A stretch of DNA of 64,000 nucleotides from JANQOH01 sp965242575 (GCA_965242575.1 OZ251461.1:620001-684000); one strand, 5' to 3'; shown: positions 39,993-50,397, counted from the first letter of the stretch. Translations and numbers: made by a program. Notes: generated from the sequence alone by a model not told the origin.

Positions 39993-42275
39993 ATGACCCG
40001 AAACCTGCGCCGCGCGGCGCGCTGGCTGGGCGCCGGCGCCGCCGGGAGCATGCTCGCGGGCTGCGCCCTGCTCGCCGGCCCGCCGTCGGGACCGGTCGGC
40101 GTCGCCGAGCGGCTGGCGGCGTTCCCCACCCGCGGCCTGCCGCTGCGCGGCGCGGTCACGATCCGCTGGAGCGACAGGCAAATCCCCTTCGTCGAGGCCG
40201 ACCGCGACGAAGACGCCGCCTTCGCGCTCGGCCTCGTTCACGCGCATCTGCGCCTCGGCCAGATGGCGCTGGCGCGCATGATCGCCTACGGGCGCCTGTC
40301 GGAGGCGGTGGGCCCCATCGCCGTCGACATCGACCGGGCGCTGCGCATCCTGTCGTTCCCGCGCGCCGCGGCCGCCAGCGAACGCGCGATGGACCCCGCC
40401 GCGCGGCGCTGGACGCAAGCGTTCGTCGACGGCGTGAACCACTACCTGAAGACCATGCGCGACCCGCCGCACGAGTTCCGCGCGCTCGGCCTCGACCGCG
40501 AGCCGTGGACGGTCGCCGACGTGCTCACGGTGGGGCGGCTCGTCGGAACCGACGTGAACTGGCTGGTCTGGCTCGACCTGCTGGCGCTGCGCGGGCGCGC
40601 CGACTGGCCGGCGCTGTGGGCGCGGCTGCTGGAGGCCGGCCGGGCGTCGACGCCGAGCTTCTCCGGCGAAGCGGGGGCGCTCGGCGCGCTGCTGGGGGGC
40701 GCCGCGCGCTCCGGCAGCAACAGCCTCGCCCTGGCGCCGTCGCGCGCCGCAACCGGCGGCGCGATCCTCGCCAACGACCCGCATCTCGGCATAACCGTCC
40801 CCAACCTCTGGCTGGCCGCCGGAATCCGTTCGCCCTCCTACCATGCGGTCGGGCTGATGGGGCCGGGGCTGCCGGTGTTCGCCATCGGGCGGACGCCGCG
40901 CATCGCCTGGGGCGGAACCAACATGCGCGCCGCGTCGAGCGACCTGGTCGATGTGAGCGGCCTGCCGGAGTCCGCCTTCTCCGAGCGGCGCGAGCGCATA
41001 CGCGTGCGCTGGTGGTTCGACGCCGAGGCGGTCGTGCGCGAGACGCCGTGGGGCCCGGTCGTCACCGACGCGCCGCAACTCGCCGAATCCGGCCTGCCGC
41101 CGGCGGCGCTGAAATGGACCGGCCACGCGCCGAGCGACGAGATCGGCGCCATGCTCGCCGCCATGCGGGCGCGCGACTTCTCCGAATTCCGCGCCGCCTT
41201 CTCCGCCTTCGCCGTCCCCGGCCAGAACATGCTCTACGCCGACGTCGACGGGAACATCGGCCAAGTCATGGCGGTCCGCCTGCCGGCCCGCTCCGGCCCG
41301 CCGCCCGACCTGGTCGTCCCCCCCGACCGCGCCGCCGCGTGGGACGCGATGCTCTCCGCCGCCGAGCTGCCGTTCGCCCTCAACCCCGAGGAGGGGTTCC
41401 TGGCGTCGGCGAACAACCGCCCCGCCGCGGCCGGGCCGCCGGTCGGGTTCTTCTTCTCCTCCGACGACCGCGCGCGCCGCATGGCCGACATCGTCGCCGC
41501 CGAGGCGCCGATGGACGTCGCGGACGTAGCCGCGCTCCAGCGCGATACGCGCATGATCTCGGCCGGCCGGACGCGCGACCTTTTCGTGGCGCGGCTCGAC
41601 TCCTCCGGCCTCGCCGCGTCCGCCGGCCCGCGCGCCGCCGAGGCGCTCCGCCGGCTGCGCGAATGGGACGGGCGCCACCGCGCGGAGTCGGTCGGGGCCG
41701 TGACCTACGAGCAATTCCGCCACGGCTTCGTCCGCGCGTTCTACCCGGCGGCGTTCGGCGCCGAAGACGGCGCCGCCTTCGCCGAGGTCGAGCGCATCGC
41801 CATGCTGCTGCCCGAACACGTAGCCGAGGCGGACGAGGAGGTCGTCCGCGCCGCGCTCGCCGCGGGCCTCGCCGTCGCGGCCGAGGGGCTGGACGCCTAT
41901 GCGACATGGGCCGACATGCACCGGCTGCGGCTCGCCCACCCGCTCGCCGCCGCGCCGGTGCTGGGAGGCCGCTACCGCTTCGCCGAATACGGCGTCGGCG
42001 GCAGTTCGCAAACGCTGATGAAGACCGCCCACGACGCGGCCGGGGAGCGCCATTTCGTCCAATACGGCGCCAATGCGCGGCATATCTCCGACATGGCCGA
42101 CCCGGACGCCAATTATTTCGTCCTGCTCGGCGGCCAGGACGGCTGGCTCGGCTCCTCCACCCTGCTCGACCAATGGCCGCTGTGGCGCGACGGAGAATAC
42201 GTCCGGATGCCGCTCACGCCGGACGCCGTCCGCGCCGCCTTCCCGCGCGTCATGACCCTCGAACCCGGCGGGTAG
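39993..42275 (+). CDS. Penicillin acylase family lipoprotein (Ntn hydrolase)
   Basis: A 760-residue penicillin-acylase-type amidase. Signal sequence with lipobox LAGC (Cys24) marks it as a lipoprotein. The self-cleavage site GSNS puts the nucleophile Ser242 at the new beta-chain N-terminus (SNSLALAPSR), followed by ILANDPHLGITVPNLW, which is characteristic. The mature enzyme hydrolyses amides such as acylated homoserine lactones or beta-lactams; the substrate is not known. ATG 39993 is used because the lipobox spacing fits; longer frames upstream add only charged residues. Confidence 0.9.
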   Translation: MTRNLRRAARWLGAGAAGSMLAGCALLAGPPSGPVGVAERLAAFPTRGLPLRGAVTIRWSDRQIPFVEADRDEDAAFALGLVHAHLRLGQMALARMIAYGRLSEAVGPIAVDIDRALRILSFPRAAAASERAMDPAARRWTQAFVDGVNHYLKTMRDPPHEFRALGLDREPWTVADVLTVGRLVGTDVNWLVWLDLLALRGRADWPALWARLLEAGRASTPSFSGEAGALGALLGGAARSGSNSLALAPSRAATGGAILANDPHLGITVPNLWLAAGIRSPSYHAVGLMGPGLPVFAIGRTPRIAWGGTNMRAASSDLVDVSGLPESAFSERRERIRVRWWFDAEAVVRETPWGPVVTDAPQLAESGLPPAALKWTGHAPSDEIGAMLAAMRARDFSEFRAAFSAFAVPGQNMLYADVDGNIGQVMAVRLPARSGPPPDLVVPPDRAAAWDAMLSAAELPFALNPEEGFLASANNRPAAAGPPVGFFFSSDDRARRMADIVAAEAPMDVADVAALQRDTRMISAGRTRDLFVARLDSSGLAASAGPRAAEALRRLREWDGRHRAESVGAVTYEQFRHGFVRAFYPAAFGAEDGAAFAEVERIAMLLPEHVAEADEEVVRAALAAGLAVAAEGLDAYATWADMHRLRLAHPLAAAPVLGGRYRFAEYGVGGSSQTLMKTAHDAAGERHFVQYGANARHISDMADPDANYFVLLGGQDGWLGSSTLLDQWPLWRDGEYVRMPLTPDAVRAAFPRVMTLEPGG

Positions 42276-42347
42276 CGCCGGAACCTGCGAACGCCGGCCG
42301 TTCTCGAAGCCGTCGCGGCGCCCGCGCGCCGGTCGGGGGTCGGACGA

Positions 42348-42379
42348 CTCGGGAGTCGGGCGGCTCAGGAGTCGGGCGG
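42348..42379. repeat. 16-bp tandem duplication spanning the parB stop codon
   Basis: CTCGGGAGTCGGGCGG at 42348-42363 and CTCAGGAGTCGGGCGG at 42364-42379 (one difference). The second copy contains the parB stop (42365-42367 on the minus strand). Confidence 0.7.
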
Positions 42380-43254
42380 CGGGGCGAGCGGGCCGCGCAG
42401 GCGCGCGATCAGGAAGTCGAGCTGCTCCAGCGACCGGTAGTCGATCCGCAGCTGGCCGGATTCGCCCCGGTCGACGATGCTGACCGCGAACCCGGTCGCC
42501 TGCTCCAGCTCCTCCTTCAGCTTCGCCAGGTCGGCGCTTTTGGGGGCGGTTTCCGCGGCGTCCCGCCGCCGCCGCTTCGCGCCGCGCCCGCCGCCCGCCG
42601 CGCCCTCGCGCGCCAGGCGCTCGACCTGGCGCACGTTGAGGCCGCCGGAGACCGCCTTGCGCGCCAGCGCCTCGGGGTCGGCCGCGCCGAGCAGCGCCCG
42701 CCCGTGGCCGGCGCTCAGCGTCCCGTCGTCGAGCAGGCGGCGCACCGGCTCCGGCAGGCCGAGCAGCCGCATGGTGTTGGCCACGTGGCTGCGGCTCTTG
42801 CCGACGGCGGCCGCCAAGCTCTCCTGCGTGCCGCCGAATTCGTCCATCAGGCGGCGGTAGCCTTCGGCCTCCTCGAGCGGCCCCAAATCCTCGCGCTGGA
42901 CGTTCTCGATCAGCGCGACCTCGGCCGCCTCGCGGTCGTCGAGGCGGTCGACGATGACCGGGACCTCGTGCAGCCGGACGCGCTGCGCCGCGCGCCAGCG
43001 CCGCTCGCCGGCGACGATCTGGAGCGGCGCGCCGCCCTCCGGCGCCGGGCGGGCCAGGATCGGCTGGACGATCCCGCGCTGGCGGATCGACTCGGCCAGC
43101 GATTCGAGCTCCGCCTCGTCGAAACGGCGGCGCGGCTGGAACGGCCCCGGCGCCAGGTCGGTTATCGGGACCGTCCGCGCGCCGCGTCCGCCGCCCGCCG
43201 CCGCCGCGCCGAACACCGCGTCGAGGCCGCGCCCGAGCGCCGGCCGCCGCGCCG

Positions 43255-43258
<4 letters not shown>
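42365..43258 (-). CDS. parB: Chromosome-partitioning protein ParB
   Basis: A 297-residue ParB. ALGRGLDAVFG opens the protein, GRGLD being the ParB-type start; LAPGPFQPRRRFDEAELESL, GERRWRAAQR and LIENVQREDLGPLEEAEGY form the CTPase/ParB-N part, followed by the helix-turn-helix GGTQESLAAAVGKSRSHVAN that reads parS. The C-terminal dimerisation domain ends ...LRGPLAPPPDS. GTG 43258 overlaps the parA stop (GTGA). ParB loads at the two parS sites at 44639-44654 and 48665-48680. Confidence 0.95.
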
Positions 43259-44062
<804 letters not shown>

Positions 44063-44085
<23 letters not shown>

Positions 44086-44710
44086 GGTTTTCCACGATCA
44101 GGATCACGCCGCTGGGGTCGCTCATGCTGGGGCGCCGGGCGACCGCCATTTTCCACTCCCGGCGCGCCGCCGTCAATTCCTCTTCCGCCCGGCGCCCCTT
44201 CGGCAGCACGGCGCGCCCGCCGGGGGCGAGGAGCGGCCTTGCCCAGGCGAGGAGTTGGGGCAGCGGCGCGCAGGCCCGCGCCGTCACCGCCGGGGCCGGC
44301 GCGACGGGCGCGCTCTCCGCCCGCGCGCGGTGGACCCGGGCCGGCGCGCCGGTCTCGCGGATCGCCGCCGCCAGGAACGCCGCCTTGCGCGAATTGACCT
44401 CGATCAAATCGACGCGCGCGCCGCGCTCCGCCAGCGCCAGCGCCAAGACGAGGCCGGGGAACCCGGCGCCGCTGCCGATGTCGACGATGCGGTCCGCGTC
44501 GGGGGGAACGAATCGGGCCAATTGCGCGCTGTCGAGCATGTGCCGGCGCCACGGGTCGACGAGGCTCGACGCGCCCACCAGGTTCGTCCCCCGCGACCAC
44601 GCCCGCAGAAGGTCGAGATAGGCGGCGAGCCGCGCCGTCGTTTCACGTGAAACATTGGCGAGGCGGGCGAACTCGCCCGCGCCCAGCGGCGCGGGCGGCG
44701 CCGCGCTCAC
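44063..44710 (-). CDS. rsmG: 16S rRNA (guanine-527-N7)-methyltransferase RsmG
   Basis: A 215-residue SAM methyltransferase. VDIGSGAGFPGLVLALA is the SAM-binding loop, preceded by LLRAWSRGTNLVGASS and DPWRRHMLDSAQLA. It methylates G527 of 16S rRNA. The GTG at 44710 overlaps the mnmG stop (GTGA). A parS site lies inside its 5' coding part. It is fourth in the mnmE-mnmG-rsmG-parA-parB chain. Confidence 0.94.
44639..44654. other. parS centromere site (15 of 16 bases)
   Basis: CGTTTCACGTGAAACA differs from the consensus palindrome TGTTTCACGTGAAACA only in the first base. It lies inside the rsmG coding region. Confidence 0.88.
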
Positions 44711-46557
44711 GCCGCGCGCCGCAAGTGGCCGAGCAGCGCCGCCACCGCCGCCGGAGTCACCCCCGGCACCCGCGCCGCCGCCGCCAGCGTCGCCGGGCGC
44801 GCCTCCGCCAGCCGCTCGCGCGCCTCCGTCGACAACCCGGCGACGCGCGCGAAATCGAGGCCGGAAGGCACTTCCAGCGCCGCCTCGCGGCGGAACGCCG
44901 CGATCTCGGCGCGCTGGCGCTCCAGATAGACGGCGTAGCGGCATTCGATCTCCAGCTGCCGCGCCGCGTCGGCCGGGCACGCCGCGAGTTCGGGCCACAG
45001 CCGCGCCAGGTCGGCGAACCCGATCTCCGGCCGCGCCAGCAGGTCGAGGCCGTTGCGAACCCGCCCGTCCGCCCGCAAGCGCAGGCCGCGGCGCGCCGCC
45101 TCGCCGGGAGTGAGCCGGCGCGCCGCCAGCGCGCGGCGCGCCGCGGCGACGGCGCCGCGTTTCGCCCGCCACCGCCGCTCGCGCGCGGCCCCCACGCAGC
45201 CGGCGCGGACGCCGAGGCCCGTCAGGCGCAGGTCGGCGTTGTCGGGCCGCAGGCTCAGGCGGTATTCCGACCGCGCCGTGAACAGCCGATACGGCTCGCG
45301 CACCCCCAGCGTCGTCAGGTCGTCGATCATCACGCCGATCATCGCCGCCGCCCGGTCGAGCGCGAACCGGCCGCCGCCGCCGGCCGCCAGCGCGGCGTTC
45401 GTCCCCGCCACGATCCCCTGGCCCGCCGCCTCCTCGTAGCCCGTGGTCCCGTTGATCTGCCCGGCCAGGAACAGCCCCGGCAAGCGGCGCGCCTCCAGCG
45501 TCGGCCCCAGCTCGCGCGGGTCCACGAAGTCGTATTCGATGGCGTAGCCCGGCCGGCGCACGACCGCCTTCTCCAGTCCGGGGATCGTCCGCACCATCGC
45601 CTCCTGGACCTCGGCGGGCAGCGAGGTGGAGATCCCGTTGGGATAAATCGTGTCGTCGTCGAGTCCCTCCGGCTCGAGGAAGACCGAATGCCCGTCGCGG
45701 TCGGGGAATCGCGCCACCTTGTCCTCTATCGACGGGCAGTAGCGCGGCCCCCGGCCCTCTATCGCGCCCGAGAACATCGGCGCGCGATGGAGGTTGGCGC
45801 GGACGACGGCGTGGGTCTCCGGCGTCGTGCGCGCGATGTGGCAGACCGTCTGCGGCGTCGCGACCGCATCGGTCAGGCACGAGAACGGCTTGGGCGGCGA
45901 GTCGCCGTGCTGGACCGCGAGCGCGGAGAAGTCGACGGTCCGCCCGTCGAGGCGCGGCGGCGTCCCCGTCTTGAGCCGCCCCGTGCGGAAGCCGAGGCCG
46001 GCTATGCCGTCCGCCAGCGCGACCGCCGGCGCTTCGCCGGCGCGCCCGGCGGCGGCGCTCCGTTCGCCGACATGGACCCGCCCGCGCAGGAACGTCCCGC
46101 TCGTGACGACCGCGGCCGCGGCGCGAATTTCCTCCCCGTCCTCGAGGATTACGCCGCCGGCGCGCCCGTCGCGGCCGACGACGAGGCCGCCGACCGCCGC
46201 CTTGCGGATGTCCAGGTTCTCCTGTTCGGTGAGCAGTTCGGCGATGGCCCGGCGGTAGAGCTTGCGGTCGGCCTGGCAGCGCGGGCCGCGCACCGCCGGC
46301 CCCTTGCTGGCGTTGAGCTCACGGAACTGGATTCCCGCCCGGTCGGCGGCGCGGCCCATCAGCCCGTCGAGCGCGTCGACCTCGCGCACCACCGTCCCCT
46401 TGGCGATTCCACCGATGGCGGGGTTGCACGACATCGCGCCGATGGTCGCGGGGTCGTGGGTCAACAGCAGCGTCCGCGCGCCGGCCCGCGCCGCCGCCGC
46501 CGCCGCCTCGCACCCCGCATGGCCCCCGCCGACCACGATGACGTCGCAACGTGTCAT
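44707..46557 (-). CDS. mnmG: tRNA uridine 5-carboxymethylaminomethyl modification enzyme MnmG
   Basis: A 616-residue FAD protein that with MnmE modifies U34 of several tRNAs. The FAD loop VVGGGHAGCEAA lies at 8-19; ATIGAMSCNPAIGGIAKG, PRCQADRKLYR and GQINGTTGYEEAAGQG are typical. The ATG at 46557 overlaps the stop of the HEPN gene (ATGA), so its translation may depend on that of the inserted pair. Confidence 0.97.
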   Translation of the reverse strand: MTRCDVIVVGGGHAGCEAAAAAARAGARTLLLTHDPATIGAMSCNPAIGGIAKGTVVREVDALDGLMGRAADRAGIQFRELNASKGPAVRGPRCQADRKLYRRAIAELLTEQENLDIRKAAVGGLVVGRDGRAGGVILEDGEEIRAAAAVVTSGTFLRGRVHVGERSAAAGRAGEAPAVALADGIAGLGFRTGRLKTGTPPRLDGRTVDFSALAVQHGDSPPKPFSCLTDAVATPQTVCHIARTTPETHAVVRANLHRAPMFSGAIEGRGPRYCPSIEDKVARFPDRDGHSVFLEPEGLDDDTIYPNGISTSLPAEVQEAMVRTIPGLEKAVVRRPGYAIEYDFVDPRELGPTLEARRLPGLFLAGQINGTTGYEEAAGQGIVAGTNAALAAGGGGRFALDRAAAMIGVMIDDLTTLGVREPYRLFTARSEYRLSLRPDNADLRLTGLGVRAGCVGAARERRWRAKRGAVAAARRALAARRLTPGEAARRGLRLRADGRVRNGLDLLARPEIGFADLARLWPELAACPADAARQLEIECRYAVYLERQRAEIAAFRREAALEVPSGLDFARVAGLSTEARERLAEARPATLAAAARVPGVTPAAVAALLGHLRRAA

Positions 46558-47096
46558 GGCTTTCCCTCGTTTGCCACTTGGCGCAGAACTTCCGGCACCC
46601 AGTCGACAAACATCCTGGCACTGGAGTAGCGGCGATGTATCTGGTCTACGGTATCGTTCATAGAGAATTTTGCGAAATCTCCGTGAACAAGGCGATTCCT
46701 TTCCCTTCCTATCGCGAGGAAAGCCTGTATGGATTCACCCAATTCGGTGTTATCGGCCACTATTTCCTTGGCGCGCGCGGCGAATTTCGTTCCGAACAAT
46801 CCAAAAAATATTCGCGCGTTAGGGCTATTCCAGTCGAACCACCTATAGTACTCGCGCGTGGTCGCCTTTTTTTCGACGAATCCAACCAGCGGATGGTCGC
46901 GGGAGATCAAGCTCGCCTCCGAAAATTTCCTCACCGTTTCTGTCAGACGCGCCTCGAAATGGCTGGCGGCGGCCAATAGAAGCGTCTTGCTGAAATGCTG
47001 TTTTACCGAAAGGCCCAAGGATAGATCGTTCTCCGTGAGCAGGACGTCAAGGCGAGTAAATTCTTCATACATCTTGTCCACAGCGGTCGGAGTCAT
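46554..47096 (-). CDS. RiboL-PSP-type HEPN domain protein, putative toxin or effector RNase
   Basis: A 180-residue all-helical protein. The C-terminal motif AIGRERNRLVHGDFAKF contains the HEPN R-x4-H (Arg133 to His138), the catalytic pattern of HEPN ribonucleases; the N-terminal LLLAAASHFEARLTETVRKF and GFVEKKATTREYYRWFDW fit the RiboL-PSP-HEPN group. AT-rich composition differs from the flanks. It follows the DUF262 gene by 12 bases and its TGA overlaps the mnmG ATG. Together with DUF262 it forms a candidate defence or toxin-antitoxin pair; the activity is inferred. Confidence 0.75.
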   Translation of the reverse strand: MTPTAVDKMYEEFTRLDVLLTENDLSLGLSVKQHFSKTLLLAAASHFEARLTETVRKFSEASLISRDHPLVGFVEKKATTREYYRWFDWNSPNARIFFGLFGTKFAARAKEIVADNTELGESIQAFLAIGRERNRLVHGDFAKFSMNDTVDQIHRRYSSARMFVDWVPEVLRQVANEGKP

Positions 47097-47108
47097 AACT
47101 GTAATCCG

Positions 47109-48524
47109 TTATTCCGCAGACAGGATGTCCACGGCCCTGTCCAATCGAGTGCGAACGGTCGTCGCCCGAGTAGTGTATCTTTGCGAAGCCTGTACGAATT
47201 CCCGATCTTCCCGCAACCGGTGGATTCGCGTTGCGTCAAGAGAAAAGTCGACGACTTCTCCGCTATCGTGTGCGGGCTGACATATCGCCGCAAACGTCGC
47301 TTCGAAAAGCGCAACGTTGAATTTCCTGTTCCTGTTCATAAAAACAGTTCCGGAGAGCCTTTCCGTCGCACGGACGAAAGACCTGAAGAGACGCTCCAGA
47401 TATTCGTTTCTGTCTGGGGTGTTGGATTTGCTAGTCTTGGAAAACGCATTGAGAAATTTCGCCATGGAGGGCTTGTATGCGCCGCCGTCGACAAGCATGG
47501 CAAAACCGCGAAGCAATATCTCCACGTCCCTCATATTCAAATCAGGTTCGTCGGCGCCGAGAATTCGCCTCCAGCCGGGGATCTCATTTATTCTCGTGAG
47601 CATATCATAAAACTTGGAATGATACATGCTGCTTCGTATCTCCTGCGGATGGAGGTTGACGCCGCCCGTGTTGAGCCTGTTGAATATCTCGTACATCGAA
47701 CTGTCATCCGCCCCAAGCGCGTTCTGTCGAACGGTTATACAGCGTATCGGCCGCATGTCCAGACGCGACTTATCGTCCTCTCTCAATGCCGAATACGTTT
47801 TTCCATGAAGCCGATTGCGCCGGTTGGGAAGAGGCGTCGGCAAACTCAATTTGAAGTCCTGAAAGCACTCGTTGTCTTGCAGCAATTCGTCGGAAATGCC
47901 GCTGGATTCGTTGAACATACGCCGAAGATGTCCGCGTTTTTCCTTTCTGGGAAATCGTTCCCGCAGATAGTAATACACCGACATGAGACGCTGCTGACCA
48001 TCGATCAGCAAATTCCTGTTCTGCTCCTGCTCGTAAAGAAAGAGCTGGGGAACCGGAAGACCCAGTATGAGAGATTCGATCAATTTCGACGATCTGCGCA
48101 AATCCCAGACAAAATGTCTTTGGAAACCGGGGATAAGCACCCACCGGCGATCTATCAGTTCCTTCAACGTCATAACCGTGAAATCGCTGGGGACCGAGTT
48201 TATGTCGTACTCGTCGATCGGGAAGTCGTCCGCCTCGGCCTCCGCGTAATCGTCGTAGCGATCCGCGGAGGCATCGCTCGTGGCGGAGCCCGAGGAAACG
48301 GGGTCGGCCGTTCCGATGCTCGTTCCGCCGACACCCGAGCCGTTGCCGGATTGCAAATCGCCGCCAACGCCATGCGGCATTCGTTTCCGAATGGTTCGGA
48401 TATACGGAAGGCCCGTCGCGGCGTCGGGCATTTCAGCCTTAACCGCGCGCAGAGCGTCCCGATCGCTCCCGCCGGACAGGATGACTTCCTCGACGATCTG
48501 CCGAATCGTCCGAGGTGCGGTCAT
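47109..48524 (-). CDS. DUF262-domain protein paired with the HEPN gene
   Basis: A 471-residue protein. Residues 1-50 form a small helical, DNA-binding-like segment, ~51-110 is a low-complexity acidic linker, and from ~118 the DUF262 domain follows with VLIPGFQRHFVWD (129-141) and LLIDGQQRLMSVYYYL (172-187), i.e. the ParB/sulfiredoxin-like fold with DGQQR active site known from GmrSD and BrxU. DUF262 proteins bind or hydrolyse nucleotides and act on modified DNA in phage defence. The C-terminal DUF1524/HNH of GmrSD is not seen. ATG 48524 starts the two-gene unit. Confidence 0.82.
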   Translation of the reverse strand: MTAPRTIRQIVEEVILSGGSDRDALRAVKAEMPDAATGLPYIRTIRKRMPHGVGGDLQSGNGSGVGGTSIGTADPVSSGSATSDASADRYDDYAEAEADDFPIDEYDINSVPSDFTVMTLKELIDRRWVLIPGFQRHFVWDLRRSSKLIESLILGLPVPQLFLYEQEQNRNLLIDGQQRLMSVYYYLRERFPRKEKRGHLRRMFNESSGISDELLQDNECFQDFKLSLPTPLPNRRNRLHGKTYSALREDDKSRLDMRPIRCITVRQNALGADDSSMYEIFNRLNTGGVNLHPQEIRSSMYHSKFYDMLTRINEIPGWRRILGADEPDLNMRDVEILLRGFAMLVDGGAYKPSMAKFLNAFSKTSKSNTPDRNEYLERLFRSFVRATERLSGTVFMNRNRKFNVALFEATFAAICQPAHDSGEVVDFSLDATRIHRLREDREFVQASQRYTTRATTVRTRLDRAVDILSAE

Positions 48525-48664
48525 ACGTCGATCCCCCGCCGTTCAAGCCAGTCAAGCCAGCACGGCTAGCCGGCGCGCCGCCGGTTGCCGCGTTGGGAGG
48601 TGTTTATCGAAGCTCCGCGCCGGCGGCAAGCTCAATTTCGACACGCGCGTCGGGTTCCCCGCCG

Positions 48665-48680
48665 TGTTTCACGTGAAACG
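48665..48680. other. parS centromere site (15 of 16 bases)
   Basis: TGTTTCACGTGAAACG matches the consensus palindrome except for the last base. It lies between mnmE and the DUF262 gene, 3 bases after the mnmE stop. Confidence 0.9.
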
Positions 48681-48683
48681 CCC

Positions 48684-50030
48684 TCACTTGCCGATGCAGA
48701 AACTCGAGAACACCGCGTCGAGGACGTCCTCCACGTCGGCGCGGCCGGTGACCCGGCCCAGCGCGCGCGCCGCGGCGCGCAGGTCCTCGGCCGCGAGCTC
48801 CGCCTCGGTCACGGCCGCGAAGCGCGCCAGCGCCGCAGCGCAGCCCTCCAGCGCGGCCCGGTGCCGCGCGCGGGTCAGCGGCGGCGCGGCGCCCGCCGCG
48901 CCGTTCGCGCCGAGATCCTCCGCCAGCAGGGTGGCGAGGCGGTCGATCCCCTCCCCCGTCAGGCACGAGATCGCCGCCGCCGGCCAGTCCCCCGCCCGCT
49001 CCGGCAGCGCCGCGGCGGCCTGCGCGTCGAGCAGGTCGCGCTTGTTCCACACGACGATCCCGCCCGCGGCGAGGCCCCGGACCGCGCCCGTATCCGCGTC
49101 CGGCCATTCCGCCGCGTCGAAGACGGCGAGGACGCGGTCCGCCCTGCGCGCGCGCGTCTCGGCGCGGCGGACGCCCTCGCGCTCCACCGGGTCGACCGCG
49201 GCGCGCAGGCCGGCCGTGTCCACCACCGTCGCCGGGACGCCGCCGAGATCGAGCCGGACCTCTATCGCGTCGCGCGTCGTCCCGGGAGCCGCGTTCACGA
49301 TCGCCGCGTCGCGCCGCGCCAGCCGGTTGACGAGGCTCGACTTGCCGGCGTTGGGCGGCCCGACCACCGCGACCTCGGCGCCGGCGCGCAGACGTTCGCC
49401 GCGCCCGCCGTCGTCGAGATGGGCGGCGATCTCCCGCGCCACCGCCGCCGCGTCCGCGCGCGCCCGCGCCTCGGCGCCGGCGGGCAGGTCTTCATCGGCG
49501 AAGTCCAGCGCCGCCTCGACGAAGGCCAGCGCGCGCACCAGCCGCTCGCGCCAGCCCTCGTAGAGCGCGCCCAGCGCGCCGTCGAGCTGGCGCAGCGCCT
49601 GGCGCGCCTGCGCCGCCGTCTCCGCCGCCACCAGGTCCGCCAGCCCCTCGGCGGCGGTCAGGTCCAGTTTGCCGTTGACGAAGGCGCGGCGGGAGAACTC
49701 TCCCGGCTCCGCCGTCCGCAGCCTCGGCAGGCGGCCGAGCGCGGCGAGCAGGCCGTCGACCACCGCGCGCCCGCCATGGCAGTGGATTTCGGCCACGTCC
49801 TCGCCGGTGAAACTCGCCGGCGCGGGGAACCACAGGACCAGCGCGCGGTCGAGCGGCGCGCCGCCGGCGGGGTCGGCGAGCGCCGCCACGGTCGCGCGCC
49901 GCGCCGGCGGCAGGCGGCCCGCCAGCGCCGCCAGCGCCGCGCCGGCCTCCGCGCCCGACAGCCGGACGACCGCCACCCCGGCGGCGCCGGCGGCCGACGA
50001 CAGCGCGAAGATGGTGTCGCCCGCGCCCAC
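48684..50030 (-). CDS. mnmE: tRNA modification GTPase MnmE
   Basis: A 448-residue GTPase that partners MnmG. N-terminal folate-binding domain (DTIFALSS..., TAEPGEFSRRAFVNGKLDL), central helical domain, inserted G domain with VVGPPNAGKSSLVN, TTRD and DTAGLR, and the C-terminal FCIGK tail with the conserved Cys. GTG 50030 is the start, 25 bases after the ferredoxin stop. The usual direct mnmE-mnmG junction is interrupted here by the DUF262-HEPN pair. Confidence 0.96.
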   Translation of the reverse strand: MGAGDTIFALSSAAGAAGVAVVRLSGAEAGAALAALAGRLPPARRATVAALADPAGGAPLDRALVLWFPAPASFTGEDVAEIHCHGGRAVVDGLLAALGRLPRLRTAEPGEFSRRAFVNGKLDLTAAEGLADLVAAETAAQARQALRQLDGALGALYEGWRERLVRALAFVEAALDFADEDLPAGAEARARADAAAVAREIAAHLDDGGRGERLRAGAEVAVVGPPNAGKSSLVNRLARRDAAIVNAAPGTTRDAIEVRLDLGGVPATVVDTAGLRAAVDPVEREGVRRAETRARRADRVLAVFDAAEWPDADTGAVRGLAAGGIVVWNKRDLLDAQAAAALPERAGDWPAAAISCLTGEGIDRLATLLAEDLGANGAAGAAPPLTRARHRAALEGCAAALARFAAVTEAELAAEDLRAAARALGRVTGRADVEDVLDAVFSSFCIGK

Positions 50031-50055
50031 CCCCGCCGCGCGCCGCGCCGCCCGG

Positions 50056-50397
50056 TCAGTCCGGGCGGTCGTCCGGGCGCAGCCGCAGCCGCTCGACCGG
50101 CCGCCCGCCGATGAGGTGGTCGGCGACCACCGCGTCCACGTCCTCGCGGGTTTCGCAGCGGTACCAGACGCCTTCGGGATAGACGACCATCGCCGGCCCC
50201 AACTCGCAGCGGTCGAGGCAGCCCGAGGCGTTGACGCGGATTCCGCGCGCGCCCATCTTCTTCGCCTTCGCCTTCATGTAGTTGCGCAGCGCCGTCCCGC
50301 CGCGCGCATGGCAGCAGCCGCGCGGGTCCGATTCGTCGCGTTCGTTGGTGCAGCAGAAGACGTGCAGGCGGTAATAGGGCGCGTCGGCTCGGGCCAC
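50056..50397 (-). CDS. (2Fe-2S) ferredoxin domain protein
   Basis: A 113-residue thioredoxin-like [2Fe-2S] ferredoxin. The cysteines are in HVFCCTNERD and PRGCCHARGG, then ASGCLDRCELGPAMVVYPEG, which is the pattern of the sucrase/ferredoxin-like and NuoE-like 2Fe-2S proteins. YRCETREDVDAVVADHLIGG closes the fold. GTG 50397 is the start because it gives the family length; the frame runs far upstream only as a shadow. The DUF255 gene leaves divergently. Confidence 0.88.
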   Translation of the reverse strand: MARADAPYYRLHVFCCTNERDESDPRGCCHARGGTALRNYMKAKAKKMGARGIRVNASGCLDRCELGPAMVVYPEGVWYRCETREDVDAVVADHLIGGRPVERLRLRPDDRPD

